Part shown: positions 52,521 through 61,621 of the stretch, one piece after another
How positions within the stretch are numbered: position 1 is the stretch's first letter
How the letters are laid out: each line of letters begins with the position of its first letter
Assembly (NCBI GenBank): GCA_001898505.1
Contig: MKTZ01000001.1
Span: 992,001-1,056,000 of the forward strand
Source: Sphingobacteriales bacterium 50-39
Lineage (GTDB): Bacteria; Bacteroidota; Bacteroidia; Chitinophagales; Chitinophagaceae
Length of the DNA stretch: 64,000 nt
Direction of reading: 5' to 3'
Translations under genes and position numbers: made by a program
Notes under the pieces: model-generated
Told to the model about the DNA's origin: nothing
The model's database searches: none
What the model saw: only the letters and a program-made list of their open reading frames with translations

Positions 52521-54140
52521 ATGAAAATATTAAAATATCTTTTGGTATTCGCGGTGCTGGCAACCATCGGCTCCGGCTGTAAAAAGACCCTGGAAGAAAG
52601 CCCCTATTCTTTTTATTCCCCGAACAATCTTTATAAGACCCAGGCGGATGCCGAGGCGGCTATCACTGGCCTGTATGGCATCCTGGAAGGCTGGAGCTTT
52701 TTCAAAGCGCCCATCCTGTTCAGTGAAGATGCGGACCATGATCATATCGTAGGGCCGGTGTGGAACTTCAGCAGCCAGGGGGCAGGTGCCTACGACCAGT
52801 ATTGGGGGGTGGCGTCCATGTGGCAGGGACTGTACAATATTTCTGCCCAGGTGAATACGATCCTGGAAAAAGTTCCCGGTATCACTTTCGCTGCGGACTC
52901 CATTAAGAACCGCGTGATGGGAGAAGCGTATTTTCTCCGGGGCTGGTCCTATTTCAATCTTGTCAGGCTATGGGGGCCCGTGCCAGTTCGCCTGGTCAAC
53001 GTGACCACAGGGTCTGCGGACAAAGCGAGATCGTCTGTTGCTGACGTTTACAGCCAGGTGATCGCTGACCTTACCCAAGCTGAGAAGTTGTTGCCAAGGA
53101 AAAAAAGTCCGTTTGCAGGCGCTCCGGGTTCGGCGACGCAAGGCGCTGCCAAAGCGCTGCTGGCCAAGGTATATCTGACAATGGCTTCCGGTGCGGCGTC
53201 GGGTTCTGTAAAAGTGAGAGGCGGAACGGACAATGCGTATTATACCTTTAGCAAGGATTTGGTGGCAGGCTATGAAGGAATGGACTCCAAGTCCCTCTTT
53301 GCCAAAGCAAGGGATAAGGCGCAGGAAGTAATCAGCAGCGGAGACTATTCCCTGCAGCAGACCTATATGGGAATATGGGGAAGGGCCAATAAAAATAACG
53401 CTGAGATGATCTGGGAGTTCCAGACGCAGGACAATAGCAGCTACGGTACTTACCTTCAATACTGGTATTCTTCTCCGTATTATGGGGGCACATCTTATAT
53501 GTGGATGGCGCAGAACCTGTATGACAGCTACCAGCAACAGGACGACAGGGCCCTGAACGGGGTGTTCCACCAGTATTTCATGTATGGCGCCTGGATGTTC
53601 TATCCTTTGAGGGATTCTTCCTTATACAGCGCTGCACCCGGTGGTAATACCGCCAAATTCTATACATCCTATTCCCATCCCTTTACAAAGAAATACTGGA
53701 TAGGGACCTCTTCGGAGATAGGGAGCGCGGCTACTTCTACCAATGGCGGGCTGCGCGACGTGAATTTCCCCCTGCTGCGCTATGCGGACGTATTGTTGAT
53801 GTATGCGGAGGCCGCCAATGAAGCCGGCAGCGGTCCTGGTGCGGATGCTTATTCGGCATTGAACCAGGTAAGGGAGAGAAGCCTTGAGCAGGATACTTCC
53901 GGGCTGAACCAGCAGGATTTCAGGTCACTGGTATTGGAAGAGCGGGGGAAGGAGTTTTACCAGGAGAACAACCGCCGGTTTGACCTCATCCGCTGGGGCA
54001 TATTTACACAGGTGATGAACCAGGTGGGCACGATGGAGAATGTCATCAAGACCAGGTCGAAGAAGAACCTGTTATTCCCCATCCCGCAGAGCGAGATCAA
54101 TGCCAATAAGCTCATCGGGGGTAATAATTTCGGATGGTAA
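52521..54140 (+). CDS. SusD/RagB-type glycan-binding lipoprotein
   Basis: 539 aa with lipobox ending at Cys20 (ATIGSGC). TPR-like helices typical of SusD: TQADAEAAITGLYGIL, YNISAQVNTILEKV, RVMGEAYFLRGWSYFNLVRLWG (given as AYFLRGWSYFNLVRLWG) and the C-terminal RGKEFYQENNRRFDLIRWG. It lies on the outer leaflet and caps the SusC barrel. Its order after susC is normal for polysaccharide-utilization loci. The glycan specificity cannot be predicted by eye. Confidence 0.95.
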   Translation: MKILKYLLVFAVLATIGSGCKKTLEESPYSFYSPNNLYKTQADAEAAITGLYGILEGWSFFKAPILFSEDADHDHIVGPVWNFSSQGAGAYDQYWGVASMWQGLYNISAQVNTILEKVPGITFAADSIKNRVMGEAYFLRGWSYFNLVRLWGPVPVRLVNVTTGSADKARSSVADVYSQVIADLTQAEKLLPRKKSPFAGAPGSATQGAAKALLAKVYLTMASGAASGSVKVRGGTDNAYYTFSKDLVAGYEGMDSKSLFAKARDKAQEVISSGDYSLQQTYMGIWGRANKNNAEMIWEFQTQDNSSYGTYLQYWYSSPYYGGTSYMWMAQNLYDSYQQQDDRALNGVFHQYFMYGAWMFYPLRDSSLYSAAPGGNTAKFYTSYSHPFTKKYWIGTSSEIGSAATSTNGGLRDVNFPLLRYADVLLMYAEAANEAGSGPGADAYSALNQVRERSLEQDTSGLNQQDFRSLVLEERGKEFYQENNRRFDLIRWGIFTQVMNQVGTMENVIKTRSKKNLLFPIPQSEINANKLIGGNNFGW

Positions 54141-54163
54141 AATATTGATCAATAAAACCAGTG

Positions 54164-56134
54164 ATGTTATTTATGAAATGGGTCCTGATATTTCTCTTTT
54201 GTTGTCCTGTTCACCTGTTTGCCCGGACCGTCTACCTGGATGAGCTGGATACACGTTATATGGTGCAGGATTGGGGCTATCCCCAGGTGAACAAGTCAGT
54301 GCTGGGCGGGCCTCTCCGTGTGGCCGGGGTGCAATATGACAGGGGTATCGGGACCCATTCCATCAGCCGTCTGCTCGTAGCGCTGGAAGGGAAAGCCCTT
54401 TCGTTCTCCGGCTGGGCAGGGGCAGATGATCTCAATGATTTTGGAGGCAATATGGAATTTGAGCTTATTGCCGACGAGGTATTGGTATGGACCAGCGGCG
54501 TACTGCATAAGGGAATGCCTGCGCTCCCATTCTGCATTGACCTGCGAGGGGTGCGGAAACTGGCTTTGCTGGTGAAGGAAGGAGGTGACGGCATCATGTA
54601 CGATCATGCCGACTGGCTGGATGCCCGGTTTGAGACGATGAGCGGGATCATGGCAGAGCCTTGCGTGCCGTCTGCAAAGATCAATGAAGCAAAATATATT
54701 TTGACCCCGCAGCCTTCTGCCAGTCCCAGGATCAATGGGCCAAAGGTGTTGGGGGTGCGTCCCGGCAACCCGGTGTTGTTTACGATCCCGGCAACAGGCG
54801 AACGACCCATGCGTTTTAACGCCGAACATTTGCCTGACGGGCTGACACTGGACCCGGTCAGGGGAGTGATAAAGGGAACCATCCGGCAGGCGGGGACTTA
54901 TAACGTGGCGCTGAAGGCGGAAAGCAGCTGGGGCAGCGATATTCGTATGCTGCGGATCGAAGCAGGCGACCGGATCTGTCTGACCCCGCCGATGGGATGG
55001 AACAGCTGGAACTGCTGGGGGTTGAAGGTGGATGAGCAAAAGGTGAAGGATGCAGCGGACTTTATGGGAAAGAGCCTTGTCCAGCATGGCTGGGCCTATA
55101 TAAACATTGATGATGGATGGGAGGCTGAACAGCGGTCGGGGGACGGCACGTTAAACGGCAATGCCAAATTCCCGGATTTCCGGAGGCTGTGCGGTTCGAT
55201 ACATGACAAAGGCTTGAAGTTCGGCATCTATTCTTCTCCCGGTCCGCAGACCTGTGGAGGCCATCTGGGATCTTATGGCTATGAGCAAAAAGATGCTGCC
55301 ACCTGGGCGGACTGGGGAGTGGATTATCTTAAATATGATTATTGTTATTATTCGCAGATCGCACCCGCACCTACAGAGGTGCTTATAAAACATCCCTATG
55401 TCGTCATGCGGCAGGCGCTGGACCGGGTGAAGCGCGACATTGTATATTGCGTGGGATTTGGCGCGCCCCGTGTATGGTATTGGGGACAGGAGGCCGGGGG
55501 CAATCAATGGAGAACGACGAGGGATATAACGGATGAATGGAATGTGGTGACGGCCATCGGATTTTTCCAGGATGTATGTGCGCCTGTGGTGAGACCGGGA
55601 CAATACAACGACCCGGACATGCTGGTGGTAGGCAGGCTGGGACAGGGATGGGGGGATAAGGTGCACGATTCCTATCTGACGGCAGATGAGCAATACACCC
55701 ATGTCAGTCTGTGGTGCCTGCAGTCGGCCCCGTTGCTCATCGGATGCGATCTGTCGCATATAGATGATTTTACCATGAACCTGCTGACCAATGACGAGGT
55801 CATCGCGGTGGACCAGGACCCGTTGGCAATGCCGGTCCGTAAATTGATAAGGCCGGAAGGGCAGGTATGGTACAAGTGGCTGGAGGACGGTAGTATGGCA
55901 GTGGGGCTTTTCAATGTAGACCCATATTTCATCCTGTGGGATCAAGCAAAAGGAGAGACTGTCCAGCGGGAGAAGACTGCCATGACCCTGACATTTTCCG
56001 ACCTTGGATTGACAGGCAGGTTCAAGGTGAGGGATCTCTGGCGACAACAGGACCTGGGTATATTCGAAGGCAGTTATTCAACAGCTGTACCCTATCATGG
56101 GGTCCGCCTTATCAAGCTGACGCCGGAAAAATAA
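54164..56134 (+). CDS. NPCBM-GH27 alpha-galactosidase
   Basis: 656 aa from the ATG at 54164 (GTG 54161 and ATG 54173 are alternatives), with a signal peptide ending near LFAR. An NPCBM-type carbohydrate-binding domain (about 25-165, with RGIGTHSISRLLV, SGWAGADDLND, LLVKEGGDGIMYDHADW) is followed by an Ig-like putative He_PIG linker. The GH27 catalytic barrel starts at LTPPMGWNSWNCWG. GH27 motifs are NIDDGWE, DYLKYDYC (nucleophile Asp in KYD) and TTRDITDEW (region of the acid/base), plus QYNDPDMLVVG. GH27 enzymes release terminal alpha-galactose or alpha-N-acetylgalactosamine. It is 23 bp downstream of susD. Confidence 0.9.
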   Translation: MLFMKWVLIFLFCCPVHLFARTVYLDELDTRYMVQDWGYPQVNKSVLGGPLRVAGVQYDRGIGTHSISRLLVALEGKALSFSGWAGADDLNDFGGNMEFELIADEVLVWTSGVLHKGMPALPFCIDLRGVRKLALLVKEGGDGIMYDHADWLDARFETMSGIMAEPCVPSAKINEAKYILTPQPSASPRINGPKVLGVRPGNPVLFTIPATGERPMRFNAEHLPDGLTLDPVRGVIKGTIRQAGTYNVALKAESSWGSDIRMLRIEAGDRICLTPPMGWNSWNCWGLKVDEQKVKDAADFMGKSLVQHGWAYINIDDGWEAEQRSGDGTLNGNAKFPDFRRLCGSIHDKGLKFGIYSSPGPQTCGGHLGSYGYEQKDAATWADWGVDYLKYDYCYYSQIAPAPTEVLIKHPYVVMRQALDRVKRDIVYCVGFGAPRVWYWGQEAGGNQWRTTRDITDEWNVVTAIGFFQDVCAPVVRPGQYNDPDMLVVGRLGQGWGDKVHDSYLTADEQYTHVSLWCLQSAPLLIGCDLSHIDDFTMNLLTNDEVIAVDQDPLAMPVRKLIRPEGQVWYKWLEDGSMAVGLFNVDPYFILWDQAKGETVQREKTAMTLTFSDLGLTGRFKVRDLWRQQDLGIFEGSYSTAVPYHGVRLIKLTPEK

Positions 56135-56156
56135 CTATCATAAAAATCTCAAATGT

Positions 56157-57221
56157 ATGAACAGACGTAATTTTTTGTCACTGGGTAGCCTGGGCGCAGC
56201 GGGGATGCTCGCGGGTGGGCGGCTGCAGGCAAAGACGATCGGCGAGGCCCGGAAGGACGCAAAGATAAAACCTATCGCAGGCACATGGTTCGATTTTCAA
56301 CATCTCAATATAGAAGAAGGGCTTTACTGGGATCCGGCCCTGAAGAATTTTACCACGGAACAATGGAAGGAGAAGGTCAGAGAGATCAAGGGGTTGGGCA
56401 TGGAGTATATTGTGCTCATGGGTATTGCGGCGTTCGGTAAGGCGTTTTATCCGACCACGCTGGCGCCGCGGTTCGAGTTGGCGTGCGAGGACCCGCTGGA
56501 AGCCGTGCTTTCGGCTGCGGATGAGGAAGGCATAAAGTTCTTTGTCAGCAATGATTTCTGGGGGGATGGTCGCGATCCGGTGAAGATGATGAAAGACCCG
56601 GACATCAGGAAGGTCCGGGAGAAGGCAATGGTGGAAGTAGCGGCGAGGTATGGTCATCACAAGAGTTTTTATGGGTGGTATTTTCCCAATGAGGCCTGGC
56701 TGCATCCCTACCTGGATGAGTTCTTTATCGACTATGTGAATGATTGCGCGCGTATAGCGAAATCTCTTACGCCGGCGAGCGTCAACCTGATCGCTCCATA
56801 CAACATAAAGGCGGAAAGGGCCGATGACGGATATGTCCGGCAGCTTGAGCGGATGAATATCGAGGTGGTGGCTTATCAGGACGGGGTCGGTGTCAACTCT
56901 ACGAAGCTGGGCGAGCCGGCCAGGTATTTCGAGCATTTGTACGAAGCTCATCAGAAGGCGGCGCGGTCGAGGATATGGGCGGATATGGAGCTGTTTTATT
57001 TCGAGGACAAGACCAAGGGCAACCTGATGCCGGCGGATTTCGACACCCGCATATTGAAGCAGATGGAGGACTTGTCGCCCTTTGTCGACAAGATACTTTG
57101 TTACCAGTACATTGGGATCATGAACCCGCCGTATTCGAAGGCTTTTGCGGGACACAAGGATTCGGTGAGACTTTATAACCAGTACAAACGCTGGCTGGAC
57201 AAGCAAAAGAGTGGAAGATGA
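56157..57221 (+). CDS. DUF4434 protein with Tat-like leader
   Basis: 354 aa. MNRRNFLSLGSLGAAGMLAG is a twin-arginine style leader. The rest is a TIM-barrel-like DUF4434 domain: TWFDFQHLN, KVREIKGLGMEYIVLMG, AFYPTTLAPRFEL, FFVSNDFWG, SFYGWYFPNEAW, NLIAPYN and VAYQDGVGVN. Family members sit in glycan-utilization loci and resemble glycoside hydrolases, but no activity is established. The middle domain of the fusion gene at 58648 shares GM-x-YIVL, the YP motif and FYGWY with it, so the two are homologous. The stop overlaps the start of the next gene by 4 bp. Confidence 0.85.
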   Translation: MNRRNFLSLGSLGAAGMLAGGRLQAKTIGEARKDAKIKPIAGTWFDFQHLNIEEGLYWDPALKNFTTEQWKEKVREIKGLGMEYIVLMGIAAFGKAFYPTTLAPRFELACEDPLEAVLSAADEEGIKFFVSNDFWGDGRDPVKMMKDPDIRKVREKAMVEVAARYGHHKSFYGWYFPNEAWLHPYLDEFFIDYVNDCARIAKSLTPASVNLIAPYNIKAERADDGYVRQLERMNIEVVAYQDGVGVNSTKLGEPARYFEHLYEAHQKAARSRIWADMELFYFEDKTKGNLMPADFDTRILKQMEDLSPFVDKILCYQYIGIMNPPYSKAFAGHKDSVRLYNQYKRWLDKQKSGR

Positions 57222-58615
57222 GGAGAATGCTATGGTGTTTTTTTTATGGGCTGGTTCTGGGGATGACGCCCGCTGCGGCGCAGGGGGATTTGCGACTGCC
57301 TGCCATCCTGGGGGACCATGCAGTATTGCAGCAGTCATCCGATGTAAAGCTATGGGGGTGGTGTCCTTCGGTGTGGACCGTAAAGATCGTGTGCAGCTGG
57401 GCGCAGTCGGATACTGTCGTCACGACGCCCGGCAAGAACAATGCCTGGACGGCTGTTGTAAGGACGCCGGTGAAAGGGGGACCTTATACTATCCGTGTCA
57501 TAGGAGATAAAGAGACAAAGGAGATCCGGGATATACTGGTTGGCGAGGTCTGGCTATGTTCCGGGCAGTCGAATATGGAATATGCCGTCAAGTGGGGTGT
57601 TTCCGATGCGGGCGATGCGTTGAAGGACCCGGGCAATGAGCAGATACGCTGGTTCCAGCCTGCGCATGCCTCCGCAGACAATCCTATGGACGATGTGGCT
57701 GGCGAGTGGAAGCTCTGCGATGCGGCGGCATTGAAGGACTTCAGCGCGGTGGCCTATTTTTTCGGGCGCAGCCTCGAAGGGAGGCTGCATGCTCCGGTGG
57801 GACTGATAGGCTCTTATTGGGGCGGCACTTCCGTGCAGCCGTGGACGCCCCGGGAGGTATATGAAAAAGATACTGTGCTTGCCAGGCTGGCAGGCCGTAT
57901 CCGGCCAAGCTGGGCGCCTGTGGCGACCAGCGTGATCTATAACGCAATGGTATATCCGCTGAGGAAGTATCGTCTTGCGGGCGTGATCTGGTACCAGGGT
58001 GAATCCAATAATGAAGAGCCCGAGGACTATGGGCGGCTGTTCACGGGGATGATCAGGGGCTGGCGTGAAGCATTTCGACAGCAGCTGCCTTTTTATTTCG
58101 TGCAGATAGCACCCTGGAGCGGATATCAGGGTATCAACGGGGCTTTGCTGCGTGAGCAGCAGGCGGCGGCGTTGGTCCTGCCGCAAACAGGCATGGCGGT
58201 CACCGGCGACCTGGTCAGCGATGTTAAAGAGCTCCATCCTTCCGCGAAGCGGCAGGTGGGTGATCGGCTGGCCGGTCTGGCTCTGAAAGAGCAGTATGGC
58301 ATTGCAGGTATTCAGCCCTACTTTCCGAAGCTGGCGGATTTTGCGATCCATGGCGCCGAGGTTGTCGTCACGACAACCTCCCTGGGGAGATTGAGGAGCA
58401 GGGGTAGGGAAATCACCGGATTTCAAATTGCCGGGGCTGACCGGGTATTTTATCCGGCCGTCGCAAGGATGGAGAAGAATGGGGCTTTTTCCGTCAGCTC
58501 TCCAAAGGTGGGCAGACCGATGGCTGTCCGGTATTGTTTTACCAACGAAGGCCTTCCTGGGTTATATGACATCAACGGCTTACCTCTGCTGCCTTTTCGT
58601 ACGGACAAATGGTGA
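57218..58615 (+). CDS. Sialate O-acetylesterase-type SGNH hydrolase
   Basis: 465 aa, overlapping the DUF4434 gene by ATGA. Signal peptide about 1-22 (PAAAQ). The N-terminal beta domain (GDHAVLQQSSDVKLWGW) is characteristic of sialate O-acetylesterases. The nucleophile block CSGQSNMEY has Ser118, VIWYQGESNNEEP is the second conserved block, and DVKELHPSAKRQVGDRLAG carries the Asp/His dyad. The enzyme removes O-acetyl groups from sialic acid or other acetylated glycans such as xylan. In this operon it would de-acetylate the imported glycan. Substrate not proven: the family is broader than its name. Confidence 0.9.
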   Translation: MRRMLWCFFYGLVLGMTPAAAQGDLRLPAILGDHAVLQQSSDVKLWGWCPSVWTVKIVCSWAQSDTVVTTPGKNNAWTAVVRTPVKGGPYTIRVIGDKETKEIRDILVGEVWLCSGQSNMEYAVKWGVSDAGDALKDPGNEQIRWFQPAHASADNPMDDVAGEWKLCDAAALKDFSAVAYFFGRSLEGRLHAPVGLIGSYWGGTSVQPWTPREVYEKDTVLARLAGRIRPSWAPVATSVIYNAMVYPLRKYRLAGVIWYQGESNNEEPEDYGRLFTGMIRGWREAFRQQLPFYFVQIAPWSGYQGINGALLREQQAAALVLPQTGMAVTGDLVSDVKELHPSAKRQVGDRLAGLALKEQYGIAGIQPYFPKLADFAIHGAEVVVTTTSLGRLRSRGREITGFQIAGADRVFYPAVARMEKNGAFSVSSPKVGRPMAVRYCFTNEGLPGLYDINGLPLLPFRTDKW

Positions 58616-58647
58616 CGTCCCGGAATTAATAATATAAAGTCAGAATA

Positions 58648-61617
58648 ATGCCTAAAAGATATCCCATAGGAAGAAATAGATTGAATACAAAAAGCTCGAG
58701 ATATAGGATGACCCTGGTCTATTGGGTTGTCATGCTTTGTCTGTCAGCAAGCGCGTTCGCAACGCCTCCTCTTCTGAAGTTCAAGGAGCACCGGTTCAAG
58801 ATCCTGCAGTTTACGGACCTTCACTGGATCGAGGGGAATGGGTTTCGGAAAGGGAATGACAGCGCGCTCAGCCTGATGCGTTATCTCCTGAAAACGGAGA
58901 AGCCAGACCTGGTAGTATTCACCGGGGACATTGTAGTATCCCGCGATGCCGCGTCCGGCTGGAAGAATGTGATACGCCCCCTGGAGGAGATGCAGGTGCC
59001 TTTTGCCGTAACCTTCGGCAATCATGATACCGAGACTGATCTTACGAAGACGCAAGCGCTGAACATCATCCGTGCCAGTCCCTATAATGTGACTTATAAT
59101 GTGGATAATGCTATCTCGGGCGTCGGCAATTGTGCGCTGCCAGTTAAGGACGGAACGGGCAGGCGGGACAAATGGGTGATCTACCTGTTCGACTCCCATG
59201 CCTATGCGCCTGATACGGTGGTAAAAGGCTATGATTGGATCCATAATGATCAGATCCAATGGTATCGTCGGCAAAGTTCTTTATATACACGTACTCACGG
59301 AGGACCTCTTCCTTCCCTTGCTTTTTTTCATATCCCGCTGCCGGAATTCGGCACGGTGAGTAATATGCCATCGAAGGTGGGAAATAGGGGAGAAGATGTT
59401 TGCGCCCCGCCCGTCAACAGCGGGCTCTTCACCTCATTTGTGGAGATGAGAGATGTGTGCGGCGTATTCGCGGGGCACGATCATAACAATGATTTCGCAG
59501 GAGTGCTGGACGATATATGCCTGGGATATGGGCGTAAAACAGGCTATAATGCCCCCTATCCCGAGACCCTGGAAAAAGGCGCCCGTGTGATCCAATTGTA
59601 TGAGAACGAGAGAAGGATCGAAACCTATATCCGCACGTTGAGCGGGGTCTTCGATACACTCCGCTATACAAGAGCGGCGACGGCCTGGCCTATTGCAAAC
59701 GGTACTTTCATACAGAACGACCTCGTGGCCCGTTGGGATGACCGTCGCTGGCAGGAGGAGCTGCATGCGTTGAAAGAAGCCGGTATGCATTATATCGTCC
59801 TGGCGCCAACGCTTCATACGGGGAAGGATGGGGTTTCAACGACCGTCTATCCTTCGGGGCTCCCGGGTGTGCGGCAGGAATATCCTTCCGACCTGGTGGA
59901 AAACTGCCTGCGTAATGCGAAAAAGGCTGGGTTTAAGGTTTTCCTGGGGTTGAATTTGCACGAGCGCTGGTGGGACGCGGATTTTTCCGAAGCATGGCTG
60001 AACGAGCAGATGGAGGTAGGGAATAACGTGGCGGACGAGCTGGTAAAAAAATACAAGCGGAGATATGACAGTACCTTCTATGGATGGTACTGGGTCTGGG
60101 AGGTGGACAACCTGCATTGCAAAACGACGGCGTTGCAGGATGTGCTGGCGGCGGTCCTGAACAGGAACCTCGATCATCTGCACAAGCTGACCCCTTCCAT
60201 GCCATTTATGCTGTGCCCTTTCATGAACTACAGGGTGGGTACGCCTGATGAAAACCAGCGGATGTGGACCTATGTATTTGCCCGGACGCATTTCAAGCCG
60301 GGAGATATCTTCGCGCCTCAGGATGGTGTCGGTGCGGGTGGGCTGGACCTGGACAGGTTGGAAGACTGGTATGCGAGGCTGCGGGCCGCGGTGGACACCA
60401 AGCCGGGCTTGTTATTCTGGAGCGACGCGGAGACCTTCGACCAGCGCTTCTGGACCATCGCTCCGCTGGACCGGTTTGTCCGGCAAATGCAGCTGGTGAG
60501 ACCTTATGTCAGCGATGTCATTAGTTTTGCATACAGCCACTATTACAGCCCCTATAAGGTGAACGGCGCTTATCACGACGCCTACCTGTACTATACCCGG
60601 AATGGGATCTTGCCATCCATTCCGGCACCTTTGCCGGTGGAGGGCCTAAGCGTTGCTGGCGACAGTACGGCTGCTTTGCTGTCCTGGCGGGCACCTGCTG
60701 TGGAGACCGGTATCGCCGGCTATTATATCTTCCGGAACGGGAAGCTGGTGGGGAATAGCCAGTATGACAAGGACGGCAAGTGCGGGACCAGCTATAAGGA
60801 AAAGGAAGCGCTTGAAAAAGGCGGTTACCGCTACGAAGTCTGCGCGTATACCTGCACGGGAGTGCTTTCAGACAAGAGGAGAGTGGTATGGTCGCGGGAC
60901 GGGTTCCTGCATAACGGGGTGATCGCGCATCGCGGCGCCTGGAAGAATCATGATGTCAGCGAGAATTCCCTTGGCTCGCTAAAAGCCGCCATTGGCCTGG
61001 GATGCGAGGGGTCGGAGTTCGATGTGTGGATGTCCGCGGACAGCGTTGTCGTCATTTCCCATGACCCGGTCATCGGCGGAAAAACGATAGAAAAGTCTAC
61101 CGCGGCAGAACTGGCGGAAGTGTCTTTGAAACATGGGGATCATGTGCCCACTTTACAGCAGTACCTGGATGTGATCAAAACGCAGCACGGGACCCGATTG
61201 TTCCTGGAGATCAAATCATCCCAGATGAGCCAGGAGCGGTCGCTGGCATTGACGGAGAGGGTGGTGCGCATGGTCCATGCGAACCATGCAGAGGCCTGGG
61301 TCAGCTATATCAGCTTCAATTACGGCGTTATACAGCGGGTGCGGGAATTGGATCCGGGGGCAGAGACAGCTTATCTCGGGGGGGATAAAAAGGTGGAGGA
61401 GTTGAAGGCAGGAGGGATAACGGGGCTTGATTACCCGTATTTTTCCTTTCATTCGGACACGGCGATGGCCGCGAATGCCCGACGGGCTGGGCTGAACGTC
61501 AATGTGTGGACAGTGGACAATAGGGATGAGATGAATTTTTTATTAAACCAGGGCGTGGACCGGATCACTACGAATGAGCCGGAGATGTTGCTGGATATCC
61601 TTGGCAAGAACGAGTAA
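58648..61617 (+). CDS. Four-part fusion: metallophosphoesterase, DUF4434-like barrel, FnIII-like, glycerophosphodiesterase
   Basis: 989 aa. The signal-like hydrophobic part follows a basic 20-residue start, and ATG 58708 (MTLVYWVVM) would give a standard signal peptide. Metallophosphoesterase (48-330): FTDLH (Asp57, His59), FTGD (Asp94), GNHD (Asn125, His126), FHIP (His228) and GHDH (277, 279), a full metal-ligand set. DUF4434-like barrel (345-650): GMHYIVL (379-385), STFYGWYWVWE and a C-terminal DVISFAYSHYYSP. FnIII-like (655-750). Glycerophosphodiester phosphodiesterase (755-987): HRG (761-763), EN (772-773), EFD (790-792), SHDP (804-807) and VNVWTVDN, all catalytic positions present. The gene is 32 bp after the esterase and 4 bp before ribokinase. 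The domain order was not known to me from any characterised protein. Confidence 0.88.
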   Translation: MPKRYPIGRNRLNTKSSRYRMTLVYWVVMLCLSASAFATPPLLKFKEHRFKILQFTDLHWIEGNGFRKGNDSALSLMRYLLKTEKPDLVVFTGDIVVSRDAASGWKNVIRPLEEMQVPFAVTFGNHDTETDLTKTQALNIIRASPYNVTYNVDNAISGVGNCALPVKDGTGRRDKWVIYLFDSHAYAPDTVVKGYDWIHNDQIQWYRRQSSLYTRTHGGPLPSLAFFHIPLPEFGTVSNMPSKVGNRGEDVCAPPVNSGLFTSFVEMRDVCGVFAGHDHNNDFAGVLDDICLGYGRKTGYNAPYPETLEKGARVIQLYENERRIETYIRTLSGVFDTLRYTRAATAWPIANGTFIQNDLVARWDDRRWQEELHALKEAGMHYIVLAPTLHTGKDGVSTTVYPSGLPGVRQEYPSDLVENCLRNAKKAGFKVFLGLNLHERWWDADFSEAWLNEQMEVGNNVADELVKKYKRRYDSTFYGWYWVWEVDNLHCKTTALQDVLAAVLNRNLDHLHKLTPSMPFMLCPFMNYRVGTPDENQRMWTYVFARTHFKPGDIFAPQDGVGAGGLDLDRLEDWYARLRAAVDTKPGLLFWSDAETFDQRFWTIAPLDRFVRQMQLVRPYVSDVISFAYSHYYSPYKVNGAYHDAYLYYTRNGILPSIPAPLPVEGLSVAGDSTAALLSWRAPAVETGIAGYYIFRNGKLVGNSQYDKDGKCGTSYKEKEALEKGGYRYEVCAYTCTGVLSDKRRVVWSRDGFLHNGVIAHRGAWKNHDVSENSLGSLKAAIGLGCEGSEFDVWMSADSVVVISHDPVIGGKTIEKSTAAELAEVSLKHGDHVPTLQQYLDVIKTQHGTRLFLEIKSSQMSQERSLALTERVVRMVHANHAEAWVSYISFNYGVIQRVRELDPGAETAYLGGDKKVEELKAGGITGLDYPYFSFHSDTAMAANARRAGLNVNVWTVDNRDEMNFLLNQGVDRITTNEPEMLLDILGKNE

Positions 61618-61621
61618 AACG

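Noticed and set aside
56178-57338. 386-codon open frame on the minus strand
   Set aside because: Antisense to the DUF4434 gene and the start of the esterase; composition rich in Arg/His/Pro as expected for a shadow frame.
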